A stretch of DNA of 64,000 nt from Arachis hypogaea. Lineage: Eukaryota; Streptophyta; Magnoliopsida; Fabales; Fabaceae. The translations under genes and the position numbers were made by a program. A model generated the notes under the pieces. That model saw only the letters and a list, made by a program, of their open reading frames with translations, did not search any database and was not told the origin of the DNA. Shown here in pieces: positions 11,081-21,263 of the stretch. How positions within the stretch are numbered: position 1 is the first letter of the stretch; each line of letters starts with the position of its first letter. The stretch is taken from NCBI RefSeq assembly GCF_003086295.3, contig NC_092047.1, forward strand, positions 65,390,054 to 65,454,053, read 5' to 3'.

Positions 11081-12184
11081 GAGGTCAACTAAGATCCTAC
11101 AAAAGAAAAGAAGAGCGGATTACTCAAAACATCTCGACGGGCGGATAAACAAAAGGAAAACTCCAACACTAAAGCCAAAAAGTCCTGGGGCATCCTTTGG
11201 AGGCAATAACAAAGCAAGATTTCTAGGAAAAACCTACACCCCAGTATCTCTCAAAACAAGGAAAGAAGACCTAAAGCAGCAAGCATTTCGTCCATCAAGT
11301 TAAAAAACGCAAAGTCATCAAAGCAACTATCTTTCTACAGTCTACCAGCGAAAGCACTGTCAACGTCAACAATGCCAAACAGAAAACCATCAAAAAGCAG
11401 AGAAACAGCAAAGACGCAAACTTTTTCGAAATCAAGCAAAAAATCATCAGCTGAGAACAAGCACCAACATCGAACACTCCCAAAATCGTCAAAGGAGCAG
11501 CCTTTTTCGGAATCAAACAAAGTCATCATTCCAAAGCTTCAAATACAAAAGCATCCATAAAACATGCAAAGTTCTTAAAGTATCAAGCAACAAAGGGAGA
11601 AACTATAAGACATGCAATGATCAGCAAAAAGACAAAAAAACCCAAACTTCCTCAAAACAGACACAAAAATAGGCATAGAGAAAGGTAAAAAGAAAAATGG
11701 AACCTGGAGAAATAGAAGAAAGACTGTAAAAGAAAGCCGAAGAGCAGAAGCAAAACCACCCTCGAAGCAGAAATTACGAAGATTGAAGGAGAAATCTGGA
11801 AATTGCCCCTTTCCCACAGAAAGCAGTAACAGAACAGACGTTGCAGGAGAAATTGCGAAAGAAACAGAAAATGAGATAGTAAAGGGAGAAGTTACGAAGA
11901 GGAGCGAAGAAGAGAAACCGTTTTTTGATTGAGAATTTCAAAATAAAAGCCAAGAGAGAACGAGGGCAATTAATAACCAATTAATGAAGGCATTAAACCC
12001 TCTCACGTTCCCAAGAACAAAGCGCTGATATAAAAGCACGCGTTTTTAGAGGAAAACGTTCTACATTCAAAAGCTCTACGTAGAAAGGAATCGACAAAAT
12101 TGCTCGAGTTCGGCTTCGCTGTAAAGAAGTTCGAAGTCAAAAAACTCGACTTCAAAGCAGAAGACCGAGCTCAAGCAGGGGCAC
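11081..12184 (-). other. 5' untranslated and promoter region of the B antisense gene; also the 3' non-coding end of B
   Basis: No ORF is convincing. Read on the minus strand, it shows a TATA box (12027-12036), a C/T-rich leader and an acceptor-like TTTTGTAG just before the ATG at 11080, all with counterparts in element C (60083-61171). The plus strand is purine-rich. The last bases before the 3' LTR, GCAGGGGCAC, are kept in C and would be the polypurine tract, though it is a weak one. Confidence 0.6.
12027..12036 (-). promoter_or_regulatory. TATA box for the antisense gene of B
   Basis: CTTTTATATC on the minus strand is flanked by sequence matching element C (60228-60237) over about 50 bases, including the downstream GGGAACGTG and GAGGGTTTAATGCC words. 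It is about 950 bases upstream of the ATG. Confidence 0.55.
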
Positions 12185-12693
12185 TGTTCATACCCTGGGT
12201 CGAGCTATCCGACCTGGGATGATCGACGACAAAGCGACCGACCTCTTCAGGTCAAGCGGACCGACTTCTTCTTAAAAGAACTCGGCCAAGTTGACAGGAA
12301 AGCCCATAAAGGGCCCATGTAGAGGAACACGACCCAAGTCCAAAGGCCGTCCAAGCCTATAAGAGATAAGGGCGGTTCCCTTGAAGATAAGCTGACCTCA
12401 ACTCAAAGATAAAGATAAGATAAGATAACTAACTTATCTTATCTAGAAAGGTCACTCTACAACTACTATAAATACACTGGAGCACCCAGGTATAACTCAT
12501 ACTCTGATTCTATATAAAACCTGTTTAATACCCATGCTAACTTAAGCATCGGAGTCTCTTGCAGGTACCCCCTACCCTCCGGTGACCAAGGATCAGCAGT
12601 GCAGCCAGTCCCACAAGTCGGACACAACAGATCCGACCAGTGCAGAAGATCTCATCCGAGATCGACCTCCAGTTTCAGGTAACCCTCGGAATA
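12185..12693 (+). repeat. 3' LTR of element B (509 bp)
   Basis: It has the same length as the 5' LTR with about ten substitutions. Its terminus reads CGGAATA, so the final CA has become TA. AGGAG follows at 12694-12698. Confidence 0.96.
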
Positions 12694-12698
12694 AGGAG
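12694..12698. repeat. Target site duplication AGGAG (right) of element B
   Basis: It matches 2049-2053 exactly. Confidence 0.95.
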
Positions 12699-14366
12699 CA
12701 TACTCTTGTTCTGGCCAATGTGAATTACAACAATTGTCCGCCCTATCCTTCTCAAGGCCAAAACAATTACTCTCATGGTAGTAATCAAAATCAAGGGTGG
12801 AGGGATAATGCACAAGGGAGCAATCAAAACCAAAGATGGAACAACTCATCTTCTCATTACAACAACAACCAATCTTCATCTCAATACCATCACAACAACA
12901 ATAACCACCAAGCCAACCAAAATCACCACAACCAAAACCAAAACAACTATACCAAATACCAAGCACCACACCATAGACAACAATCCAACCAATCCTCTTC
13001 ATCTTCCACCAATCAAGTTGATGAGCTTAGAGCCACTGTGGATAAACGGGACGAGGGCTATAAAGCTCAATTCGAGGCCATGAATGCTTAATTGGCCAAC
13101 ATCACTTATATGATCTCAAAGATGGCCATGTCCTCCATCAACACCAACCAACCCTCAAGCTCTTCTATCCTTCCTTCCCAACCCCAACCAAATCCCAAGG
13201 GCAGTCTCAACGCCATCACTCTACAGTCGGGGACTACATTGGAGGAGATACCTCCTAGGGTCATGGAAGACATTCATGAGGAAGACGTGGTTGTTGAAGC
13301 TCCACATGAAGAGGAGAAGGTAGACAAAAAGCATGATGAAGAAGGAGTAAGCCTTAAGGAACCCAAGAGGAAAGCTATAGTGGATGAGTCCATTCCTATC
13401 CCATTCCCTTCCTTGGTGAAGAAAGCAAAGAAGACACCGAAATTCGATTTAAACATACTTCAAGTGTTCAAGAAAGTTGAGGTAACCATACCACTTCTTG
13501 ATGCTATCCAACAAATTCCGAAGTATGCAAAATTTTTGAAAGACTTGTGTATACACAAGGATAGGATAGGAGAGTTGGTGACATTATCCTTGGGTAGTTC
13601 AATTTCTTCCTTGATGGAACCTATTCCAAAGAAATGCGGTGACCCTGGACCTTGTTTGGTGTCTTGTTGTATTGGTGAATGCACTTTTCATGACTGTATG
13701 TGTGATCTAGGAGCTTGCGTAAGCATCGTGCCACTTTCTATCTTTGTGCGATTGAATTTAGCTCCATTAAAGAAGTCGGCGGCGAAGTTTGCCTTAGCCG
13801 ATAAGAGTGTGATCACTGTGATAGGAATAGCAGAAGATGTACTTGTGGCAATCAAGAACTTGGTCTTTCCGGTTGACTTTTACATCCTTGAAATGCCTCC
13901 AACAGAAAATAGAAGCTCATCCTCCATTCTACTTGGTAGACCCTTCCTCAAGACCTCTAAGTTCAAGTTAGATGCCTTCACCGGCACATATTCCTTTGAG
14001 GTTGGAGACAAAACTATCAAGTTCAATTTGGAAGAAGCCATGAAGCATCCTCCCGAAGAGCATTCCGTTCTCCGATGTGATGTAATTGATGAAGTGGTAG
14101 CGAAAGTGCGAGAAGAAGACCACAACAAGTTATGCTACCCCATTGATGAGGAGACGGATATCCAAGAGGATGGACATGAGAAAGTTGTTGAGAATGATCT
14201 CCGTGAGCTTGATGAAAAAGAACCTCAGCTTGAGGCAAAGAGTGAACTGAAGCCTCTTCCATCTCATTTGAAGTATGCTTTCTTAGAAGACAACCAAAAG
14301 TTTCTGGTCATTATTGCTAGTGAGCTTTCTAGTGAAGAAGAAGAAAAGCTCCTAAAAATGTCATAA
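12699..14366 (+). pseudogene. gag-pro: gag C-terminal part and protease of element A
   Basis: The gag frame resumes here after element B. An Asn/Gln-rich low-complexity stretch (NQNQ, HHNNNN; about 12740-13010) precedes VDELRATVDKRDEGYKAQFEAMNA and an in-frame TAA at 13089, where relatives read Gln. The same frame continues with LNAITLQSG, an acidic Lys/Glu-rich linker, IPFPSLVKKAKKTPKF and the protease, whose active-site turn reads CDLGACVSIVPLSIF (near 13700-13745). The frame is lost at a TAA at 14364, where a small indel moves the continuing pol sequence into another frame. This layout, with long Q/N-rich gag tail and D-L-G-A protease, fits Athila. Confidence 0.87.
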
Positions 14367-15162
14367 GAAGGTACAAGAAGGTAATTGGTTGGAGCCTAGC
14401 TGATATTTTGGGGATTGACCCTCGCAAGTGCATGCATCGTATATTTCTCCAAGAGGGATCTAGGCCGGTTAGGCAACCGCAAAGGAGGCTTAACCCGACC
14501 ATCCTTGATGTGGTGAAGAAGGAGGTCACTAGGCTACTTGATGCGGGTATCATATACCCAATTTCTGATAGTGAGTGGATGAGCCCGGTCCAGGTTGTTC
14601 CCAAGAAATCGGGCATCACTGCGGTTAAAAAGGATGATGGTGAAGTGGTCACCAAGAGAGTACAAAATGCGTGAGGTGTGTGCATTGACTATAGAAGATT
14701 GAACGCCGCTACAAAGAAGGACCACTACCCTTTGCCCTTTATCGATCAGATGTTGGACTGTTTGGCGGGTAAATCTCATTATTGCTTTCTTGATGGATTC
14801 ACTAGTTACTTCCAGATTCCCATTGCTCCTGAAGATCAGGAAAAGACCACATTTACTTGCCCTTTTGGCACCTTTGCCTACAAAAAGATGCCATTTGGAC
14901 TATGTAATGCACTTGCTACTTTTCAGCGGTGTATGATCAGAGTCTTTTCTGATCTAATGGAGAATTGTCTGGAAGTCTTTATAGATGACTTCAGTGTTTA
15001 TGGAACTTCATTTGATTGTTGCTTAGAGAACTTGGCCAAGGTCTTAGCTAGATGTGTTGATACTAACCTTGTCTTAGAGAACTTGGCCAAGGTCTTCAGT
15101 GTTTAGGACATGCAGGAATTTAAAGGCGCTTTATCAAAGATTTCAGTAAAATTGCTTTCCCA
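14367..15162 (+). pseudogene. pol: Reverse transcriptase of element A
   Basis: The open part begins about 14408. Motifs are QPQRRLNPTILDVVKKEV, VQVVPKKSGIT, CIDYRRLNAATKKDHYPLPF, FLDGFTSYFQIPIAP, MPFGLCNALATFQRCM and the catalytic FIDDFSVYG near 14980. A TGG-to-TGA stop lies at 14672. After the catalytic box a 23-base segment is repeated 49 bases apart (15024 and 15073), and the thumb region is missing about 150 bases, the text jumping to a frameshifted GHAGI...FIKDFS block at 15107-15160. The protein is inactive. Confidence 0.9.
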
Positions 15163-15852
15163 TTGTCGCGCCTACTCCAAAAAGATGTGGACTTTGAGTT
15201 TGACAGTGCATGCGTGAAAGCATTTAAAGATCTAAGGAGAGTTCTTACCACGGCACCGATTGTACGAGGCCCCAACTGGACGTTGCCATTCGAGATAATG
15301 TGCGATGCGTCAAACCATGTTGTAGGTGCCGCGCTTGCACAGCGCGATGGTAAACTCCCTTATGTCATTACTTACTCTTCTAAAACACTGGATGCAGCAC
15401 AATCCAACTATACCACTACAGAAAAAGAACTCCTAGCTATTGTTCATGCTTTAGATAAATTCATATCTTATTTGCTAGGGTCCAAGATAGTGGTTTACAC
15501 GGATCATGCAGCTTTAAAGTACTTATTGACGACGAATGAGTCAAAGCCTAGACTCATACGTTGGATCTTGCTTTTGCAAGAATTCGACATTGTGATTAGG
15601 GACCGGAGTGGGTCTCAAAACTTGGTTGCGAATCATTTAAGCCGCCATGAGAATTTAAAATTTGACCCATTTCCGATCAATGGCTCATTCCCATTGGATA
15701 GTTTGCATGCTGTGTCGGATAGCTTTCCTTGGTTCGCCCCAATGGCGAACTACTTGGTTGCGAAAATCTTCCCTCCCAAATTTTCTAAAAACCAAAGGGA
15801 CAAGTTGAGGAGTGATTCCAAATACTACATTTGGGATGACCCTCACTTGTGA
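15163..15852 (+). pseudogene. pol: RNase H region of element A pol
   Basis: An open block of 229 codons. It has the Ty3-type RNase H motifs [30 protein letters not shown] and [13 protein letters not shown]. The closing motif reads NLVANHLSR where relatives have NLVADHLSR, so the last acidic residue is Asn. It ends in a TGA at 15850, a likely TGG change, and the integrase follows after a short shifted stretch. Confidence 0.88.
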
Positions 15853-17030
15853 AAGAGGGGCGTGGACCAAGTAATTTGAAGATGTGTGCCGGAATCTAAA
15901 ATTCAACCCATTCTTGAAGCTTGCCATTCGTCCGAATGTGGTGGCCACTTTGGCCCACAAAGGACAGCTAAAAAGATGTTGGATTGTGGATTCTGGTGGC
16001 CAACCTTATTCAAGGATGCTAACCGGTTCTGTGTGTCTTGCCATCAGTGTCAGAAGTCGGGAAACACGTCCCAAAGGGATGAGATGCCTCAGCAACCTAT
16101 GTTGTTCTGTGAGATATTTGATGTATGGGACATTGACTTTATGGGACCATTTTCCAACTCAAGTGGGTATCTATATATTCTGTTAGTGGTTGACTACATG
16201 TCAAAGTGGATAGAAGCAATACCTACCCGCCTTGACGACGCCAATACCGTTGTTTCTTTTATTAGAAATCACATTGTATGTCGTTATGGGTCGCCACGAG
16301 CAATCGTGGCGACCAAGGATCCCACTTTTGTAACAGGAAAGTAGAGGCACTGCTTAAACGCTATGGGGTGTTGCATAAGGTTGCCACTACTTATCATCCG
16401 CAAACCAATGGACAAGCGGAAGTGACCAACCGGGATATCAAAAGAATCTTGGAGAAAGTAGTCAATCCGCAAAGGAATGATTGGAGCCTCCATTTAGGAG
16501 ATGCACTGTGAGCGTATAGGACGGCCTACAAGACTCTGTTAGGGATGAGTCCCTTCCGGATCGTCTATGGTAAGGCATGCCACCTTCTAGTGGAAATTGA
16601 GTATAGAGCTTATTGGGTGGTAAAGCAGTGCAACATGGATCCAACTAAGGCGGGTGTAGCCAGGAAATTACAGCTAGAGGAGCTCGAGTGTTTGAGGAAC
16701 GAAGCATATGAGAATGCCCGGATTTACAAGGAGAAGACTAAGGCATTCCATGATCATCACATCCGGAAGAAGGATTTTCAAGAAGGTGATGAGGTTCTCC
16801 TCTACAACTCGAGGCTTAGATTCATGCCTTGCAAGCTCCGTTCTAGATGGGAAGGACCCTTCAAGGTGAAAGAGATAAAGCCCTATGGAGTGGTGGAATT
16901 TTTTGATCCTAAAAGTGAAGCAACTTTCAAGGTGAATGGACATAGAGTGAAGAAGTACCATGGCTACAAGCTCCCAAAAGAGCTAGAGGTGTTCCCGCTA
17001 ACGGATGCACCTAGAGGAGGAGAAGTTTAA
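15853..17030 (+). pseudogene. pol: Integrase of element A
   Basis: The zinc-binding part shows CHSSECGGHFGPQRTAKKML and CVSCHQCQKSGN. The core has DVWDIDFMGPF with the first Asp. Near 16300 a small deletion shifts the frame, so the second Asp is read as [10 protein letters not shown] in the next frame, followed by [15 protein letters not shown] with the catalytic Glu. A TGG-to-TGA stop lies at 16508. The C-terminal tail (RWEGPFKVKEIKPYGVVEFF) and the end at 17028 are intact. Confidence 0.9.
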
Positions 17031-17404
17031 GCGACTGAGCGTCCAACTTAAGGACGTTAAAGAAAAGTGCTTGGTGGGAGGCACCCCACCATGGTAAGAT
17101 CTTCCTTGTGTATACCATCTTGTGTTAGCTTTAGATTCTTGTGATTTTTGTGACTTCTTGATGTTGTTGATTGCATAGGATTGCTTGCCTTGTTGATCTT
17201 GTGAGATAGATAGGATGTTCATATAGTTTCCCTCATTTTGGTATGGATGAATTGTTGAAGTAGAGAGAATGCTATGTTTTGAATAATGCATGAATTTTGA
17301 GTGTGTTCTCTTGACTACCAGCTTGAAACACCTACCAAAAATGTGTTAGAATAGTTTTTCCCTATGTTGTTAAAAAAAAAAAGCAAAAAGCAAGGAAAAC
17401 GGGC
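17031..17404 (+). other. 3' flank of pol in element A with a conserved hairpin
   Basis: GTCCAACTTAAGGAC at 17041 is followed by GGTGGG (17073-17078) and CCCACC (17085-17090), which form a 6-bp stem over a 6-base loop, and then ATGG. The same block follows ORF1 in D, E and F. The rest is AT-rich and without ORFs. Confidence 0.7.
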
Positions 17405-17935
17405 ATCCGCGCGCGAGCGCACTGTGCGCGCGCGCGCCATTGGTGCATTTCTTACTCTTGGGCAAAAAATCTGAGACTCATGCCCACTTTATGCCCATTT
17501 CGCACTAGGCACCCACGCGTCAGCGTACGTGCCGCGTGCGCGCACCTTGCCATTTGACCATCGACGCGCAAGCGCACTGTACGCGCGCACGCCGATGGTG
17601 CTACATAAACTCCCTGGTACAAAAACCACAGAGTTGTGCCACACTTGTGCGCAGCCTGTGCCCACACTGACGCGTCCGTGCACTGCGCGCGTCCGCGCCG
17701 GTTGCCAATCCACTCAGGCACGCGTCCGCACACTGTGCGCGTCCGCGCGCCTGTGCTACATGCCAACTCTGGTACCAATTACCCGAGACTTAGGCCAACT
17801 TTGTGCCAATCCTATGCTAGGGACACAACTATACTCACATGTCAGCGCCATTGACGCGTACGCGTCCCTTGCCCAAACCTCACCGACGCGCCAGCGCACT
17901 GTGCGCGCGCGCCGGTTTCGCGAACCAGTTTTAAA
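17405..17935 (+). repeat. CpG-dense quasi-palindromic cluster in element A
   Basis: Repeated units such as GCGCACTGTGCGC and ACGCGTCCGCACACTG are separated by 60-80 bases of ordinary sequence with recurring words (GTGCCA, GAGACTTAGGCC). Long ORFs in several frames and both strands here come from the composition; they share no conserved reading frame with the related clusters elsewhere. Confidence 0.75.
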
Positions 17936-17940
17936 ACTGG
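17936..17940. repeat. Target site duplication ACTGG (left) of element D
   Basis: ACTGG precedes the D LTR and recurs at 27937-27941 immediately after the second LTR. Confidence 0.95.
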
Positions 17941-19454
17941 TGACGTTAGGAATTTTTGCCAGTAAAGAATTTCATAAAAACAGTTGCGTTGTAGATATAG
18001 TTTCTAAACCAACAAAAATCCCTTCGTACAAACGTTTTGGGTGTCACAAGTAACAAACTCCTTTAAAAATTGTTAACCGAGTATTCAAACCTCGGGTCGT
18101 CTTCTCAATGAACTGCAAGGAAGTATGTTCTTATTATTGGCTATAAAGGTTGTAATCGGGGTTTAGAAGGTGAGAAGAAAGTAATTTGAATGACAAGTAA
18201 AATAAATGGCAATTAAAATAAATAAATACTGTAAAGCAACCTTTGGCAAGGTAAGGGAAACTGGAAGTCCAACTTAGTTATCTCTCTCAACAATAATGAA
18301 AGTTGAATCTAAATTCCACTTAGTTAACCTTTTACTAAAGTAAAGGAAAGTCAAGGGACTAATTAGTTTGACCTTCGAATCCTATTTATTTCCTAAGAAA
18401 AAGTTGGGATTATTGAAGTTCAGTTCAATTAGCAAGATAACGATTATCAATTATGTTGAGTTTGATGACTGTTGAGTTACTGATTTCTTAACCAAGGCCA
18501 AAAAGGGAAAAAGTAAATTGCTGGAATAGAATATCTTCAGATTGGAAACAATGGTAACACAAATTAAAGAGAAAGCAATCAATAACTGAAATACCTCAAA
18601 TAATCATTAATTCAAATCATAACATGGAAAGGGTTCATAAGCCAATTTGGCAACATCTATAGATACGAATAAAAGCATTAAAGTAAAAGTAGCATAGAAA
18701 CATAGATTAAAGTAAATATTAAACCTGGATCGAGAGTCACTCTTAAAAACTAAGAGAAATCCTAATCCTAATCCTAAGAGAGAGAGGAGAGAACCTCTCT
18801 CAAACTAAATCTAAATCATGGAAAGTAGTAAAATGCGAGCTCCCTTTGAATGGATGCATTCCTCCACTTTATAACCTCCAATCTGTGTTTTCTGTACTTG
18901 GATCTGGGCCAAAAGGGCTTCAGAAATCGCTGGGGGCGTATTCTGTAAATTCTGATACGTGGCCTCTGTCACGCGTCCGCATGGGTCACGCGGTCGCGTC
19001 ATCTGGAGCTTTTCCTTGCCGCCCAGTCGCGTCAGTCACGCGTCTGCGTCGAATGCGCTATGCTCAAGTCGCGCGGCCGCGTCAGTCATGCGACCGCGTC
19101 ACTGCTTCTTCGCTTCTGGCACGCGATTGCGTCGTCCATGCGATCGCGTGGATACCAGTTTCTGCAAAACTCTGTTTCGCACTTTCCTTCCATTTTTGTA
19201 CATTTCCTGTCCCATCCTTTAAGTCATTCTGCCTTAGAAAATCTGAAACTACTCAACACACTAATCACGGCATCAAATGGAAATAAAGATAATTAAAATA
19301 ATTAATTTTAAAGCTTAGGAAACATGTTTTTCACATACATCACATAATAAGGAAGGAAAAGTAAAATCATGCAATTAATTTGAATAAGTGGGTGAAGGAT
19401 TGAATAAATCACTCAAACTAAGCACAAAATAACTCATGAAATATGGGTTTATCA
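17941..19454 (-). repeat. 3' LTR of element D (1514 bp)
   Basis: On the minus strand it starts TGATAAACCC at 19454 and ends in CTAACGTCA at 17941. It contains a CpG cluster at about 18960-19155 and the U5 hairpin at 18077-18095. It keeps 74 bp that the other LTR lacks. Confidence 0.95.
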
Positions 19455-19468
19455 ACCTCCCCACACTT
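19455..19468 (-). promoter_or_regulatory. Polypurine tract next to the 3' LTR of D
   Basis: AAGTGTGGGGAGGT on the minus strand abuts the TGATAAAC start of the LTR, the expected place for the plus-strand primer. Confidence 0.8.
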
Positions 19469-19649
19469 AAACAATAGCATGTCCTCATGCTAAATCCAAG
19501 GTAAAGAATAAGGTAAGGTTAAAGTGGTGGAATGTTATGCAATGCAACCTATTCTAAATGCATCTACCTAAATGAGTCATGCAATTCCAATTTATCCACT
19601 CATATATAAAGCTTACACATAGTCAAATCAATTTACATTCTCAAGGAGT

Positions 19650-19710
<61 letters not shown>

Positions 19711-21221
19711 CCCCTTAAAAAATAAAGCATTTTAGCAAATGAGATGGGAAATAAAAATATCATACAAACTTGCAAAACAATTAGTAAATTAAGCACAGAT
19801 ATATGTTGATGAGTTATTGAATCCTCACTGGATTTTGTGTTTACCCTCTAGTCACTCAGTGTTTATTGGGTTTATTCACTCTACTTTTCTTTTTATTCCT
19901 ACTTTCTATAACTTTGTTCTTCATCTAACCAATCAACAATTATAGAGTACAGTCATACCAAAAAGTCATGAGGTCTTTAATTAAGGTTGTAATGGGGCCA
20001 AGGTAAAGGTAAGGATATATGTATAAGGCTAAGTGAGCTAATAAGTGAATCCTTAATTAGACTAAGATCTCACCTAACATACATATTTAGTAGAACAAGC
20101 TTTTTTTTTTTACCAATTTCCCATATTATCCCACTTTGTTGTTACATGCTCATGTTTCAATTTTATTTTATTTTTTTTTATCCCATGTGCATTGCTTTTA
20201 TTTTGCATTGGAGAATTCTTTTGTATCCCCTTTTATTAGATGCTGAAAAATAACTCTTTTTTTTTTAATGCACATGGTAATTGAATCACTTTGATTTCTC
20301 ATGAGCATGCTTCCCAAATTTTTATTTTATTTCTTTTAACTCTTCTACCTTTTGTTTCTATCATCCATGTTCCCAATAGGTTTCCCATATTTTAATCTAT
20401 TCATAATTTTCTATCTTAAGCTGACCAAGGATTCAACTTGGAATTTTATTTTGTTTTTCTGCTTAAGGCTAGTAGTGTGGCTAAATAGAATAAAAAGGGA
20501 TTTTAAAGGCTCAAGGGGGCTAGCAAGGGTGATGTGAAAGGTAGGTTATTTTGGGGTAAGTGAGCTAAAATCAAATGATGGCCTCAATCATTCTCTTGGT
20601 ATGTATCTATATTCTATATTCTATATTCTATAATTGGACATATAGATTAAAGCAAAGTAAAGAACATCAGAATAAAAAGAAGTGAAACACACAGAAATGA
20701 AATTATAGTTTGAATGCAACCATACAATTAAGCTCAAGACTCACAGGCTGTGTGTTCTCTAACTCAAGCATCATATATCATTCATATATGTTATGCAGGT
20801 TTAGTTAAAAATTCGCATTATTCTCATAAAAAAATTATTTAGGGTAGCCTTTAAAGTTTTAATGTTCCTCCTTGATGAAATGTTGTCAACTTAACTATAT
20901 GATGTAATACTATATATACAAGGTTTATGGATTTAAATCTGTTATGTTCAATTTCCTAGCTTACTCCTTTTTCAATTTAACTATGCTATCTTATGCTAAA
21001 AAGGGTAAACTATACTAATTAATTCACTAATAAGTAAGAATTGCAAACTAAACTAAAATTAGGAACTAAAAATGCAAAATGCAGAAATAGAGTAAAAATA
21101 CATAAAAGTAGCAATGTATAAGTACTCAGAAAATAACAGTAAAAAAAAATACAGAAAAATATCCAAAATAAAAGGAAAAAGAGATGTAGTGGTTCACCAA
21201 AATAAAACGCCAGAGATGGTG
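19469..21221 (-). other. Non-coding region between the two polypurine tracts of D
   Basis: It is 1.75 kb, AT-rich, with no credible ORF. It aligns with the same interval in F (47743-49485) and shares words such as TGATTGAGGCCATCA with A (30077-31589) and E. It holds a TA microsatellite at 19652-19709. Confidence 0.7.
19652..19709. repeat. TA microsatellite (about 29 units) in D
   Basis: An uninterrupted alternating TA run. The equivalent place in F (about 47927-47939) has only a short imperfect tract, so it expanded after the two copies separated or shrank in F. Confidence 0.95.
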
Positions 21222-21235
21222 ACCTCCCCACACTT
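21222..21235 (-). promoter_or_regulatory. Second, internal polypurine tract of D
   Basis: AAGTGTGGGGAGGT on the minus strand lies just after the Transposase_32-like ORF, identical to the tract at the LTR (19455-19468) and 1.75 kb upstream of it. Confidence 0.65.
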
Positions 21236-21263
21236 AAAATGAAGTATCGTCCCTGTTGCTCAG

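Larger units (their letters stand above)
2054..12693 (+). mobile_element. Element B: Tat-type Ty3/gypsy retrotransposon nested in gag of A
   Basis: A complete element of about 10.6 kb with two 509-bp LTRs (about ten differences, 2%), a perfect tRNA-Asp primer site, gag-pol in one frame, tandem repeats after pol and an antisense gene before the 3' LTR. Two RNase H domains (the retroviral-type one and a second archaeal-type one) and the antisense ORF are known marks of the Tat lineage. Six in-frame stops in gag-pol and a frameshift near 7400 make it defective. The 5-bp duplication AGGAG flanks it. Under a rate of about 1e-8 per site per year, 2% LTR divergence would mean about one million years; the rate is an assumption. 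Confidence 0.95.

Noticed and set aside
17529..18053. Long ORFs in several frames across CpG-rich clusters (also 18846-19296, 24191-24505, 27402-27768, 41099-41639, 47184-47560, 52289-52679, 55461-55917)
   Set aside because: They arise from CG-rich repeats that lack stop codons. Frames are not conserved between LTR pairs, and the peptides are Arg/Ala/His/Thr repeats.
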